In this document: positions 53,753 to 64,000 of the stretch, one piece after another
How the letters are laid out: every line of letters begins with the position of its first letter
Numbering within the stretch: the stretch's first letter is position 1
Assembly (NCBI GenBank): GCA_029721435.1
Contig: CM056576.1
Coordinates: 119,339,166-119,403,165 of the forward strand
Direction of reading: 5' to 3'
DNA: 64,000 bases
Origin: Gymnothorax reevesii
Lineage: Eukaryota; Chordata; Actinopteri; Anguilliformes; Muraenidae
The notes under the pieces: model-generated
Told to the model about the DNA's origin: nothing
Databases searched by the model: none
The model's input: the letters and a program-made list of their open reading frames with translations, nothing else
Program-made: the position numbers and the translations under genes

Positions 53753-55159
53753 TTAAAGCTATAGTGCGTAACTTCTGTCGCCCCCTAGAGGAATTCTGTG
53801 TTATTAGAACAATACAGCTGGCACTTCCATATGACGTATCCCTAGGTGTACCGCCACCCCCGCCGCCCCCCCATACTATTCCCCCCACTACCCACTGCTA
53901 CCCCTCCGCCACCATGCTACGAATTCCACAACATTTTTATTCTGTTTAAAGGACAGCCGGTGAAAAAAAAGATGGAGTCCGATTTTTTCTGCCACAGAAA
54001 CGCAAAATAGTATGTCCAGTTAGCCTATTACAAACGGGAGACAAGGTGCCTGCTAATTTGTAGCTGACGGGTTAGTGGATGAAAAGACCCAGGGGTAGTC
54101 AGCAGAAGTTATTTGTTGTCAGCCAGTCTTCAGTAGCCACAGTACACAGAGTAACACTCACTATACACCGTGTACTGCTCGCTACAGTCTCTCATTACAC
54201 AACGTGGCGAACACCAGGCTGCTAACATTACTTTACATTCATAGCACCAGTTCCAAGAAAATAATAAAGTACTAGGTCCAGTACATGTAACAGCAACGCA
54301 GCCTACACATAATGTCTTATAAACCAAGTCACTTAGTTATCCAACAGCAGCAAGACAACCTCCGTGTCTGCCGTCAGCCCGTTTTCTTCCTTCAGGGCTC
54401 TCCACACGAGCTCTCTCTAGCTGTCGCGTACTATCCATAACGCGCCCATTCCGCGAGCAAACGCTGGTCATTCCGGCGCAATAAGTAAACCATTATCACG
54501 GGCAATTTTCGAAAAGGCCATTTAGCCTGGAGCTTTCGCCCCTCCGTCACATATTAGCGCAGAAGCTGTTCGTCATTCCTCGCTAACAACACACCACAGT
54601 TATGCACACAAACCAGCCGGTCCTTATAATACACACCTAAGCAGTCCATAACCTGTCGGTCCACTTTTTGCTACTCCTCTCTGTCCAGAGAGGTTAGAGG
54701 TTTCCCTCTAAACTCAGACCCACCAGATTTCTACTGTCTCCGGTCTACACTTGGGTATGTTGACCCATTCTACAAATGTGTCTATATGGGGTGGATTCTA
54801 GCTTTCCCTCAATCCTAGCTATAGAGTAGAAACACTATTCACCACAGCAGCCATAGGTAGATAGCAAATTCAAAACACTTGAATCAGAGGGACGCAGCAC
54901 CAGATCACACCGCCGAAGGCCGATAACGGTTGACAGAGTTCGCACAGAAAAGCATGTGTTGAAAATGAGGTGCAAAACAAAATTTTGAGCGCAGGAATGT
55001 CGCTGGTCGACAGGCAATACAAAACAAGAAATACTGCAAAATACAGCGAGATGTTAGAGGAGCCGATCAGCTTAATCAGCATTGTGTCATCTCGTCTATT
55101 AGTGTCTTGGATGAAACGGACATTTAAGGACATGTAAAAGTTACATACTATAGCTTTAA
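53753..55159. mobile_element. TTAA-flanked DNA element 2 (1.4 kb interior)
   Basis: TTAA at 53753-53756 and 55156-55159 bound the inverted ends AGCTATAGTGCGTAACTT and AAGTTACATACTATAGCT, which match element 1 at 10435-11906. A C-rich patch lies at 53848-53900. No transposase frame was recognised. Frames at 54835-55133 (minus) lack known motifs. It is probably a non-autonomous piggyBac- or Kolobok-like element. Confidence 0.7.
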
Positions 55160-57559
55160 GGAAGAAAAATAAGTGAAAAGTTATATTTTAAGGGGTTACA
55201 TATACATATAATATGGTAATAAGGAAAGCTATGTACAAAAATTGGTTCAGAAATATTGTTTATTGCCACTATTACGTGGTATACTAGCATTTTACTCCTC
55301 CATTTCACACTCAGGGTTCAGTTTGTTTGGATAAGTTGTTTTCATTGTGGATTTTTCAACCAGGCCTTACTACGTAGTTGATGAAAACGAGGAAGACCTT
55401 GTGACTGGTGGGTTTGATTGTTTACAGTCGTATGATTATGTTAGAGCTTGAGGAAGGGAAATAGCATGAGTTTACAGTTTTTCTTCTTTTTTTTTTTTGG
55501 ACTACTAGATTTGTTGAGTCGGCTCCATGTCAATTAATTGTTCTCACGGGCTTTTTTATGTGAATATCATTTGGTATCCATGATCATCTGTTCGTTGATT
55601 ATTCTTTGTAGTTTGTCCGGGTGGACCATGGTACGCAAATAAAATTGCATATGCAGCAAATATTTTATAATTTTCTGCAAATAATTTGAAATCTGAAATT
55701 TCTTTGTGAGTTGATGACAAACCTGCATAATGGCCAGCATCGCGGAGGTGGCACCAACCACTTGGTGGTGCTAAAATGAAAAATCAATTTTCTTTTCCAA
55801 AAACTTTGTTGGAGATAACAAGCATATCACAGCCATTAAATTGTAAAAGAAGCGATGCAATTCCCGGCCATCACTATTTCCCATATTTTGGATATGAATT
55901 GTGTTTGTGCATTTAAATGCCTAGAACTTCTAATCCTTCAGGCAAGCTTCATTGATCAACAAGATAAGTGTGGTCCTTGAACTGGAAGCTTTTTGATGTA
56001 ATATTTTGTAACAAATGACTGGCTGATGTGTTTAGATTTTGCACTACATGAGTCAGTGAAATCACAGCTATAACTCGGTTGTTGAAGTTTGGATTTTTCC
56101 CACCAAAATATTACAATAACCATTTTAGACATCATTTTCATCCTCTGCTGATTCTGACGTTGGCTTATATTTATACAGGAGTTTGGTGGTCCTTCCACCA
56201 TTAAGAAAAAGTCCATCATGTAAATGCCTGTTAAAAGCAATATAAGACGTGTTAAGGAAATATTATGTTGCATCTCTCGTTTTCTTGAATGAGCGGTTCA
56301 AATGCAGAGAATTTTTAAGCTAAGATTTCAACACACTTCTTTCTGCATGGCTGTGCAAGCCATTCGACGGGGTGGATGAGTTCAGAGTGTAGGTAATGCA
56401 GAGCCTGACAGAGTCCCACGGTCTCTAAACGGGACAGTTTATCTGCTGCTTGTGCGTTTACACTCTAATGCCAAGATGCCTCTGCATGTCAGTAAGGTGC
56501 TCGGTGCCAGCACTGCCATCACCAAATAAACTAATGCACCTCAGCAGTCTGTATTTCTGTGTATGACTGTCTATATGTGTCTATGTCTTTTCTTGAGCGA
56601 GAGGCCATGTATGTATATTAGCATACTTGTTCTAAAATTGTCTTTTGGCAATGTCAGATTGTTTTAAGGGAGCAAAAAAAAAAAAAACAGAGAGTACAAA
56701 TCTCGCTGAGATAAAGCAATCAAAATCGCTGAATAGTCGAGCTTTGCTTATTTTGCTTACACTGTTTTCTGCTTTGTTTATGTATATTTTGTGGTGACAT
56801 CATGTGTGAACCTTCCAGGAAGCTCTTATCCCTCAAGAGGTACAACTTCAGCCCACAACATCTCTGTCATTATGCAATGGGGCCCCCTCTGGTCAACTGA
56901 ATTCCAGCAGTCTGCTCCCTTCGGCAGTTTCATTTGCATAGGCCCAGTTGGCTCAATGATTGCACTGTGCAGCTGATAAATGGCACATGTGGCAGCATTC
57001 TTTTGTATCTATTGTATGTATTGTAGCTGCACATTTCAAATTAGGAGAGAAAGAAGGACATTTGAGCAGTCATACTTTCCCACCAAACTGTCTCCTTTTC
57101 ATTATATATGCAATTAGACTCAAAAGTTATTATCATATTTAATGTTTATTGCTGTTTGGCTAGTAGTATCACTTTAACTCAGATCTGCGTTGGTAATAAT
57201 ATATTTGTGATCCTGAGGTATATCCACCTTGTATGACTGAGCAGTTTTTTGTGGTTCTTTTCTCAGTCTGGAAGATGAAATGAGCTTGGCAGGGGCTAGA
57301 ATCTAGAAGAATGGGTTGTTTGGACATGCTCTGTGAGATAATACCTCAAGAAGTAGAATTTGATGGGCACCACAATGCTTACTCATTGTCAGGCGGTCCC
57401 TTTACTATTTGTCTCTTAAAGTGGCACTGTGACAACATGCAAAGGTTTGCAAAGGTCACAAACTCAAAGATTTACTCTGAGAATCTCCTGGATATGTCAT
57501 TAAACTTTGTTTTTGAAAGGATTTTGAAAGTGTTATGGAGTCCTGCTTTCACTTACTAT
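55160..57559. other. No gene recognised
   Basis: AT-rich sequence with an A-run near 56676-56688 and a T-run near 55489-55498. No exon, RNA or repeat was recognised. Confidence 0.5.
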
Positions 57560-57592
57560 AAAAAAAAAAAATAAATAATAATAATAATAATA
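57560..57592. repeat. Poly-A followed by (AAT)n
   Basis: About twelve A are followed by ATAAATAATAATAATAATAA-type sequence. It may be the tail of a retroposed copy. Confidence 0.85.
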
Positions 57593-57611
57593 AAAAAAGA
57601 AATAATAACTA

Positions 57612-57830
57612 GACCTGGTCTCGCGAGAGCCCATAACTCTGCCAGCATAGCTGGAATTGAATTTTGGCCTATATCTCAGCTGTACTTTGGCCTAGATATG
57701 CCAAAATCTAATCACTTGTTCCTCATGTGCTACTCTAACATCCTGCAAAGTTTGGTTAAACTCTATGCAGCCATTTTTGAGATATCCTGCTAAAAGGCAG
57801 ACAAACAAATAAATAAATACTTTTGTAAAC
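57612..57830 (+). repeat. Dispersed repeat shared with 35.8 kb
   Basis: The CTATATCTCAGCTGTACTTT segment and its neighbours match the reverse complement of 35821-35862. The right part (GCAAAGTTTGGTTAAACTCT, GAGATATCCTGCTAAAAGGC, AGACAAACAAATAAATA) is a decayed form of the tetranucleotide-tailed repeats seen elsewhere in the window. The class is unknown. Confidence 0.6.
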
Positions 57831-59484
57831 AAATGGAAGCAATAGCATAACATCCTAGTGGAGATAATAATAATAATAAGACAACTGGGAAGATTTACTT
57901 TAAACAAATGGCGACAAATAAGGAGATGATTCCTGAGGACAAATCTCAGGTAAAGTTATTTTCATTGCTGCAAAATTTGCAGTTTTAGCCTACGTCCTTG
58001 CGAAACTAAAACTAAACAAGATATAAGTTCCTTGGGGAACTCGGATCAGTGAGAGCTCTTGCTCTGTTTAGAGAACAGGACAAAGCAATCGAGAATGTTT
58101 GGGTAAAAGAAAAACTCTGCAATGCAGCTCTCTTTGCCATTCTGGTACCAAGGGAAAACCAATAAAAACTCTAACCAGCCAAGCCTTGTTTGAAAAAGCT
58201 CCTCAGCCGATAAATGAACTTACAAGAAAGCAAAATTAACAACAAAGAATTAGACTTTACAACCAGATAATGACTCCAAAACAAAAAGAACAGCTTGAAA
58301 ATGCGATACAATAATCAGTACAAATGGCAAAACCACTGAAATATTCCAGAGTGCAAGGACTGCGATGATACCACTCAATACTTGAAGATCCTCAAAATTT
58401 GTTGCATCTCTGCAAAACGTGAGGTGAACACATTGTAAGAAAGGAGCATGTGCATGTCATGATGGTGACCCTTCAAACTACAGGTATTTAATGTACTTTG
58501 TACCATAGTTTCGTGGTAACTCATTTTCTTTCGGTTAACTCTTTTTGTTTTGGCCACTCAGCTATTAACATCTTCAAAACTATGATTGACAGATATTCCG
58601 TGCAGTCATGCAACTTGCGGTGGATAAACAAAACTGGTATTAGCTTTAGATCTTAGACTGCTACATCTTTCTAAGTCATCAGTGAGAACAGCTCACACAC
58701 AGACAAACTTACTTGCGTGCACTGATTTGCCAACTTGCACAACCCAATTAGCTACAACCTAATCAATTTGACTTGCTTTACACAAGCCACTCCTCCTTAG
58801 CCACTTTAAATAAAGGTCATGAGTCTGAAGGGCGATCAGTGTAATAGCATTATAAACAATTAACTTAGCCAACTCACATATAGCTAAGTATCTCCTTCAG
58901 AGTTTGTGGGCTGTTCAGGAAATGTAACTTATTTCATGTCAAACACAGTTAACATGTACTGACAACTTAGAAGTGAGCTAGCATAATTTATACTGTATCT
59001 TGTGGTGAATGGCTGTGGCACAGTATTAGGTTTACTTACAGTGACCTACTCACGAGGAACTATTATGACACTGCACATCACTTACCCTGGAAACGTTCAA
59101 ACCAGATTCTATTGTACAACTGGACTCATGAATTCTGTCCAGGAATGAACTCTCTAATCATTTTTCTGTCGAAATCAAGTTTCAGCTTTGCATGCAGTAT
59201 AACTGTGGCCAGAGACCATATCTTAAGATTCTACTTTCCCATCCTTCGAAAACACCCTAATGCTTTCACACAGACAGTGTTGACACCATCTCATTTGAAT
59301 TATCCTGTGGCTGGGTGACATCACAGTGTGTATTTACTTTGCTAGCTTGTGTACCGGTGTGCAAATGTTTCCCTATTTGTACATAAATATGAGCAACCGT
59401 GGAGAAAACCTGCCAAAAGTGGCATCTGGCCAAGCATTTAGATGTCACTTTTTCATGCTTTGTTCAAGGGTGGTCATGATAACT
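57831..59484. other. No gene recognised
   Basis: AT-rich sequence. No exon, RNA or known repeat was recognised. Confidence 0.5.
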
Positions 59485-60631
59485 TACTCTGATCAGCCAC
59501 AAAACCACTGAAAAGTGAAGGGAGTAACGTTGAGAATCTCATTACAATGGCACCTGTCAAGGGGTGGGATATATCTGGCAGCAATTGAACAGTCAATTCT
59601 TGAAGTTCATTTGTTGGAAGCGGGATTAGTGGACAAGCATAAGGATTTGAGGAACTTTGACGGGGTCCAAATCGTTTTGGCTATGCAACTGTGTCAGAGC
59701 ATATCCAAAGGGACAGGTCTTGTGGGGTGTTTCAGTTATGCAATGTATAGGCCCAACACCAACTAATTGAGGTCCAAGGAAGGACAACCCGTGAACCGGC
59801 AACAGGCTGATTACTGCGCATGGGGAGCGACGGCAAGATTTTATGGTCCAGTCTCACAGAAGAGCGACTGTGGCAAAAATTTCTGAAAAAGTTAATGTTG
59901 GTTATCAGAAAGGTGCCAGGACACAAAGTGCAGCACAGCTTGCTGCTTATGGGGCTGCATGTCCACAGGCTGGTCACAGTGCCCATGCTGACCTCTGTCC
60001 ACCAGCAAAGGCACCAACAGTGGGCACTTGGATGTCAAAACTGGACAATGGAGCAATGGAAGAAGGTGGCCTGATCTGATGATTCATGTTTTCCATATAT
60101 CATGTGGATGGCTGGGTGCATGGACGTCATAAACCTGGGGAAGAGATGGCACCAGGATGCAATATGGAAAGATGGCACGTCAGTGGAGACAGTGAGATGG
60201 TGTAGGCAATGTTCTGTCGGGAAACCGTGGGTCCTGGCATGCATGTGGATGTTATTTTGACGAGTACCACCTACCTAAACACTGTTGTAGGCAGAGTGCA
60301 CTCCTGCATGCCAACAGTATTCCCTGATCGCAGTAGCCTCTTTCAGCAGGACAATGTGTCCTGCCACACTGCAAATATTGTTCAGGAGTGTTTTGAATCC
60401 AGTCGAACATCTGTGGGATGTGCTGATAAACAAGTCCAATCCATGGAGGCTCCAATTTGCAAGTAAGAGGACTTAAAGGATCTGCTGCCAACATCTTAGT
60501 GCCAAATACCACAAGACTCCTTCAGATGTCTTTTGGAGTCCATGCCAAGATGGCTTAGTGCTGTTTTGTCAGCATGAGGGGGACCTGCAATATATTAGTC
60601 GATGGTTATATTGTTGTGGCTCATTGTTGTA
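59485..60631 (+). mobile_element. Tc1-type relic, third family
   Basis: The left end ACTCTGATCAGCCACAAAAC and right end TTGTTGTGGCTCATTGTTGT are decayed inverted repeats of a common fish Tc1 type. The 5' leader (CACCTGTCAAGGGGTGGGAT) and the transposase follow in the usual order. Many substitutions and deletions make it older than copies A-C. Confidence 0.85.
59629..60598 (+). pseudogene. Tc1-type transposase pseudogene, third family
   Basis: Readable fragments in order: HKDLRNFDGVQIVLAM and the N-terminal helix-turn-helix, PVNRQQADY, QHSLLLMGLHVHRLVTVPM, QKLDNGAMEEGG (frame-shifted from the NWTMEQWKKVAWSDES type motif), EEMAPGCNM, and SLFQQDNVSCHTANIVQE with the second catalytic Asp. Right after it about 55 bp that should hold the P-D-L-N-P motif are missing. 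The HLWDVLINKSNPW segment survives in another frame. The first catalytic Asp survives in a TCTGATGATTCATG context near 60074. There are several frameshifts and stops. It is dead. Confidence 0.8.
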
Positions 60632-62511
60632 TGATTGGACTCTAAGGTGACATAGTGACTATAACCTGTGAGTCTTTACATACAGAATATGAGAAGCTTT
60701 CATATATTTGTGCCATAGGTATGCTTCTCAGAATTTTGTTCATGTTAAGTCAGACCTTGCTGCATGTTTATTGAATGCAGTAAAGCCAGTAGTGTGATCA
60801 ATAATGAACTATTATCAGCATTTCAGGAACTCACCAATGCAAACTATTTTTCAAACCATTATGTTTATATGCTAGGAGTGTAAAATAGGCAAAAAAAATT
60901 TAAATAATTGAAATAATTAGAATTTACAATAAATACAACAACATCAAGAAAGTACACGTTGATTTCTGCCAAAATGTTCTTGTTTCAACATTCTCAAAGG
61001 GGTTATTTGGGCTGAATACAGTCCTTTTGTCAGGATCCAACCTGAAAATGTCAGCTGTACAATTCATTGTTATTGCCAGCACAGGCTACTGCAGGCTACT
61101 GGCTCAAAAGAGCAATATACGGGCATTCAAGCTGTGGACCAAACTGTGACCCAAAAAGACCTGTTGCAATATAAACTGGGTGAAACAACACTGCTGTACT
61201 ATTGTGTAAGACATTGACAACATCTGGGTGAATATTTACCAAAAAATAAATAAATAAAGCGCTGCGGACTGAACTGTACCTTATAACATTTTTATGGTCA
61301 TCTGAGGGCTTGGTCCCACATAGTGGTGCAACCCAGGGTGATTGGTGGCCTGTACATTGTTTTTCCAGGTTTCATCACGGCTGGTCTTTACAGGAAGCTC
61401 TTGTCGGGATTGAAATGCTCTGGGGTTTGAACTGAATTTTGTCAGCTAATCGTAACATGCCCCTTGGTATACTGTTACTTACCTAATTACAAATCTAAGT
61501 ACATTCTGGCTCTCTAATTACAAAAGATATTTTCAATCAGTCACTACATTGACAAAATGCTGACAACACTGGCTTGTTGATGTGAATAGAAAAGATGTGT
61601 AATTAGAAAAGCAGAAAAAAAACAAGAAGGAGCCGTTCAGGCAGGAGGAAAATAAGAACGAATACTTTATAAAAACCGCAGGTAGTGAGATAATGTTTCT
61701 TATAAAACTGGGGGTGAACGTGGTTTCCTGTCGCACATCATTACTCAGTCTTCTCTGTCTCTCTCATGCTCCCTGTCATCTTTCAAATTGTCGCTCTCAT
61801 TTTCATCTGAGAAAACGTAATTGTATACTCTGAATAAATTAATAATGAGTTACACTACTATGTATCAGAAAATGCATTCCTCTCTCGCTTTAGTCTTGGG
61901 TAGCGCTATCGACAGCATGTGCATTAATGCTACAAATTTCAGCCAATTCCCCTTTTTTGAAAGTGGCGAACGTGGCCCATCTGTGCCGCGAAAGTAGCGA
62001 AGACCCCCCAGAGAGTATGAGCCTGCCGTCTCTTCGCTTTGGGATCAATCAGAGCAAAATGACTGCGAACCTCTAGGGCTCGTTCATTCCTGCTGAGTGC
62101 AGACATACCTCACCCGCGCAGACCACCAATGGAATGGGAGCACATTTAGCATTTGGCAAGTACATTTTGTGGGTTCCGTGTCTCTTCACGACTATTATTT
62201 TTTCACTGCTGCTTAACCCCTTGTGGTCTTTATTTTTTTTTTCCTCGTTAAATTAATGGTTGTAGGTCTGGTGGAGATTGGATGGGCATGGGGGATGGTA
62301 AAGGGACATTTGGCAATATTGCCTATAACATGATGGAGAAGGTCCTATTTAATCCACAAGATAGTTGCAACTCCAAAAGGGCGCACACGCTCACGCACAA
62401 ACCCACACAAAATCTCTGTCAGCAAGATGAGTGAAGGTACACAAGCAAGATTTTTCTTTCATTTTTACAACGTTTACATGTTTTCACCTACATACCACAC
62501 TTTTATAACCC
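60632..62511. other. No gene recognised
   Basis: No exon, RNA or known repeat was recognised. An (AAAT)n patch is at 61242-61258. The part at 61960-62170 is richer in CpG and unique-looking. Confidence 0.45.
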
Positions 62512-62530
62512 TTGGGTCCAGTGGACCCAA
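62512..62530. repeat. 19-bp perfect palindrome
   Basis: TTGGGTCCA-G-TGGACCCAA. A second palindrome, GAGTGCAC/GTGTGCACTC-like, lies about 40 bp downstream. Such paired palindromes can mark transposon ends, but no partner was found. Confidence 0.6.
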
Positions 62531-63248
62531 ACGCCACGAGTAATTTCACTGTTTTGGGAGTGCACAGTGTGCACTCAATGGAAATCCTTTTTTTTTTTTA
62601 CAATGTTCTCAGAAAATTAGCTGAGGTCAATGAGTCTGAGGTCAAAAAAATAATTTATTGCATCATTTTCGTTCAGAAAAAATTGAAAACTGGTCTCACT
62701 GACCCGACCGCTGGACGAGTGCTGAGGGACACAGTGAGTGGTGGCCTCCCTGTGAGTGTCAGCTCTCTGTCTGTACAATATTTGAAATCACGCATAACAA
62801 TTACATTATTTTGCTGAAAATGTAGGAGAAACATATACTCAACAAAGTATTTCACTCTTTCTTGACAAAAAGACTTCATTGGCAGTGTTGTGAAAAAGAG
62901 TTTGCCCCCTTCTCAATTTATTTTATTTTATTTTTGCATATTTTGCACACTTAACTGTTTCAGATCATCAAGATAATTTTGATAATTGGCACAAATAGCC
63001 TAAGTACACACAAAATGCAGTTTTTACACAATGATTTGTATTTACTGATGGAAAATAGCTATCCAACCCAACTTGGCTGTTGTGAAAAAGTAATTGCCTC
63101 CCTAGTTACGAAATCAATTAAACCAATTCAATTGATAATCGGGTTCAATTTCCCCAGACACACCGAGGCATGATCACTGCAGCCCTGTTGTGTCTAAACA
63201 TCACTTAAAGAAAACGTGTGGCATGCTGAGGCAGGCAAAAAGCAGCAC

Positions 63249-64000
63249 ATGATGCTTCTATCTAAAGAGATTTAAGGACAAATCAGAGACAAAGTTGTAG
63301 ACATCTGTCTCGAAAGGATTGTAAAACCATTTCTAAGGCTCTAGCGCTCCAGTGAACCATAGTGGGAGGCATTATCTACAAAATGAAGAAACTTGGAACA
63401 GTGGTGAGCTTTCCCTAGAGTGGCTGGCCTACCTGAATTCCTGATATTCAAGAGCATATCAACGATTCATCTACAAAAGTATGAGGTCACAAAAGAATCC
63501 AGACTAGCATTTAAGAAATCACTTGCTTCATTCAAGGTTAGTGTTCACACTTCAACAATAAGAAAGAGACTGGGAAAAAATGGCATCCATGGGAGAGCTG
63601 TGAGGTTAAAACCACTGCTGACCAAAAAGTTTACAAAAGCTAGTCTCACGTTTGTCAAAAAACATCATGATGACACCCAAGACTTTTGGCATAATTTTCT
63701 GTGGACTGCTGAGTGCTGAGTCAAAAATTTAACTTTTTGGAATACATGGGTAGCGTTCAAAGGAAAAACATAGTAAGTCAAATTTTGATAGTTTGGAGAA
63801 AAATAGGGTACAATTTCCAGCCCCCGCATTAAAATTGGGAATGATACCTTTGAGAAGTTTGGCGATGGAAAACGCTTTTAATCAACTGCTCTGAAATACT
63901 TTCGAGAGTTATTCAAAAATATGTTACATAACAGGATTTAATGTGACTTACTATGTTTCACTGTCAGAATTTCTGCAAGAATGCAATGATAAGACCAAGC
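63249..64000 (+). pseudogene. Tc1-type transposase pseudogene, fourth family (partial)
   Basis: From ATG 63249 the reading is broken by stops, with the N-terminal helix-turn-helix recognisable in pieces. The open part 63420-63719 holds YEVTKESRLAFKKSL, SVHTSTIRKRLGKNGIHGR, KPLLTKKFTKASLTFVKKH and DDTQDFWHNFLWTAEC. In active relatives the last segment is F-W-x-x-x-L-W-S/T-D-E with the first catalytic Asp; here that Asp is replaced by Ala. NLTFWNTW-like residues follow in a shifted frame. After a MITE (about 63763-63958) the last 40 bases again resemble the transposase. Catalysis is impossible. Confidence 0.75.
63763..63958. mobile_element. MITE nested in the Tc1 relic
   Basis: ACATAGTAAGTCA (63768-63780) is perfectly mirrored at 63944-63956, with two to three more matching bases outside. 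About 196 bp long with no coding capacity. The sequence on both sides reads as one Tc1 transposase when the insert is skipped. Confidence 0.65.

Larger units (their letters stand above)
62883..64000 (+). mobile_element. Tc1-type relic, fourth family, cut by the window end
   Basis: The left end CAGTGTTGTGAAAAAGAGTT TGCCCCC is the start of a common fish Tc1 type. An inner copy of the end (GTTGTGAAAAAGTAATTGCC) lies about 200 bp inside. A transposase relic follows, interrupted by a MITE. The right end is beyond the window. Confidence 0.8.

Noticed and set aside
53455..53949. 164-codon plus-strand open frame
   Set aside because: Crosses a tandem repeat, an ACAG tract and a hairpin, then enters a transposon end.
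1..64000. CRISPR arrays, bacterial operons, rRNA genes
   Set aside because: No regularly spaced direct repeats with unique spacers and no rRNA sequence seen; the window is plainly eukaryotic.

Overview
The window looks like non-coding, transposon-rich DNA from a ray-finned (probably teleost) fish. The evidence is several Tc1-type DNA transposons in different stages of decay, tRNA-derived SINEs of fish type, L2/CR1-like LINE pieces, many short inverted-repeat (MITE-like) elements, long TG and TA microsatellites, a vertebrate tRNA-Gly gene and one exon with vertebrate splice signals. There are no bacterial operons, and most open frames are chance or lie in repeats. The species cannot be named from this sequence.

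Genes. The one secure protein-coding piece is the first coding exon of a glypican, most like glypican-1, on the minus strand (49831-49999). It has a signal peptide, the first conserved cysteine region and a GTAAGT donor. Its CpG-rich upstream region runs to about 50.95 kb. About 1.07 kb upstream of the ATG lies an intact tRNA-Gly(TCC) gene, also minus strand, with a nine-base pol III terminator. No second glypican exon was recognised in 1-49830, so most of the window is probably glypican intron 1. A weaker plus-strand candidate first exon with a GC-rich leader sits at 31594-31670.

Transposon layout. 2.2-4.1 kb: a Tc1 scrap, then Tc1 copy A. 6.8-8.3 kb: a nearly intact Tc1/mariner DD34E transposase gene with only two premature stops. 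10.4-11.9 kb and 53.8-55.2 kb: two TTAA-flanked elements with related ends; the first holds a LINE endonuclease fragment. 12.0-12.5 kb: a complete SINE with target-site duplications. 13.2-13.5 kb: a foldback insertion with a perfect 13-bp duplication. 19.5-20.9 kb: an L2-like reverse transcriptase relic interrupted by a DNA element that itself holds a hairpin-ended repeat. 26-28 kb: two TIR elements, one nested. 34.4-35.4 kb: a hAT-like MITE beside a long-TIR element carrying a nested TA MITE. 36.7 kb: a THAP-domain relic. 40-42 kb: SINEs and an internally deleted Tc1. 45.4-47.1 kb: Tc1 copy B inside a TA microsatellite. 59.5-60.6 kb and 62.9-64.0 kb: two more Tc1 relics, the last split by a MITE.

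Regulatory-looking sequence. The most unusual is a row of three perfect p53 half-sites, each one base apart (29181-29212). There are also nuclear-receptor direct repeats in a tandem repeat near 53.4-53.55 kb, a perfect CRE palindrome upstream of the best-preserved transposase, and a near-perfect 84-bp palindrome just downstream of the candidate exon. Long unique stretches between repeats may hold conserved enhancers, but that needs alignment.
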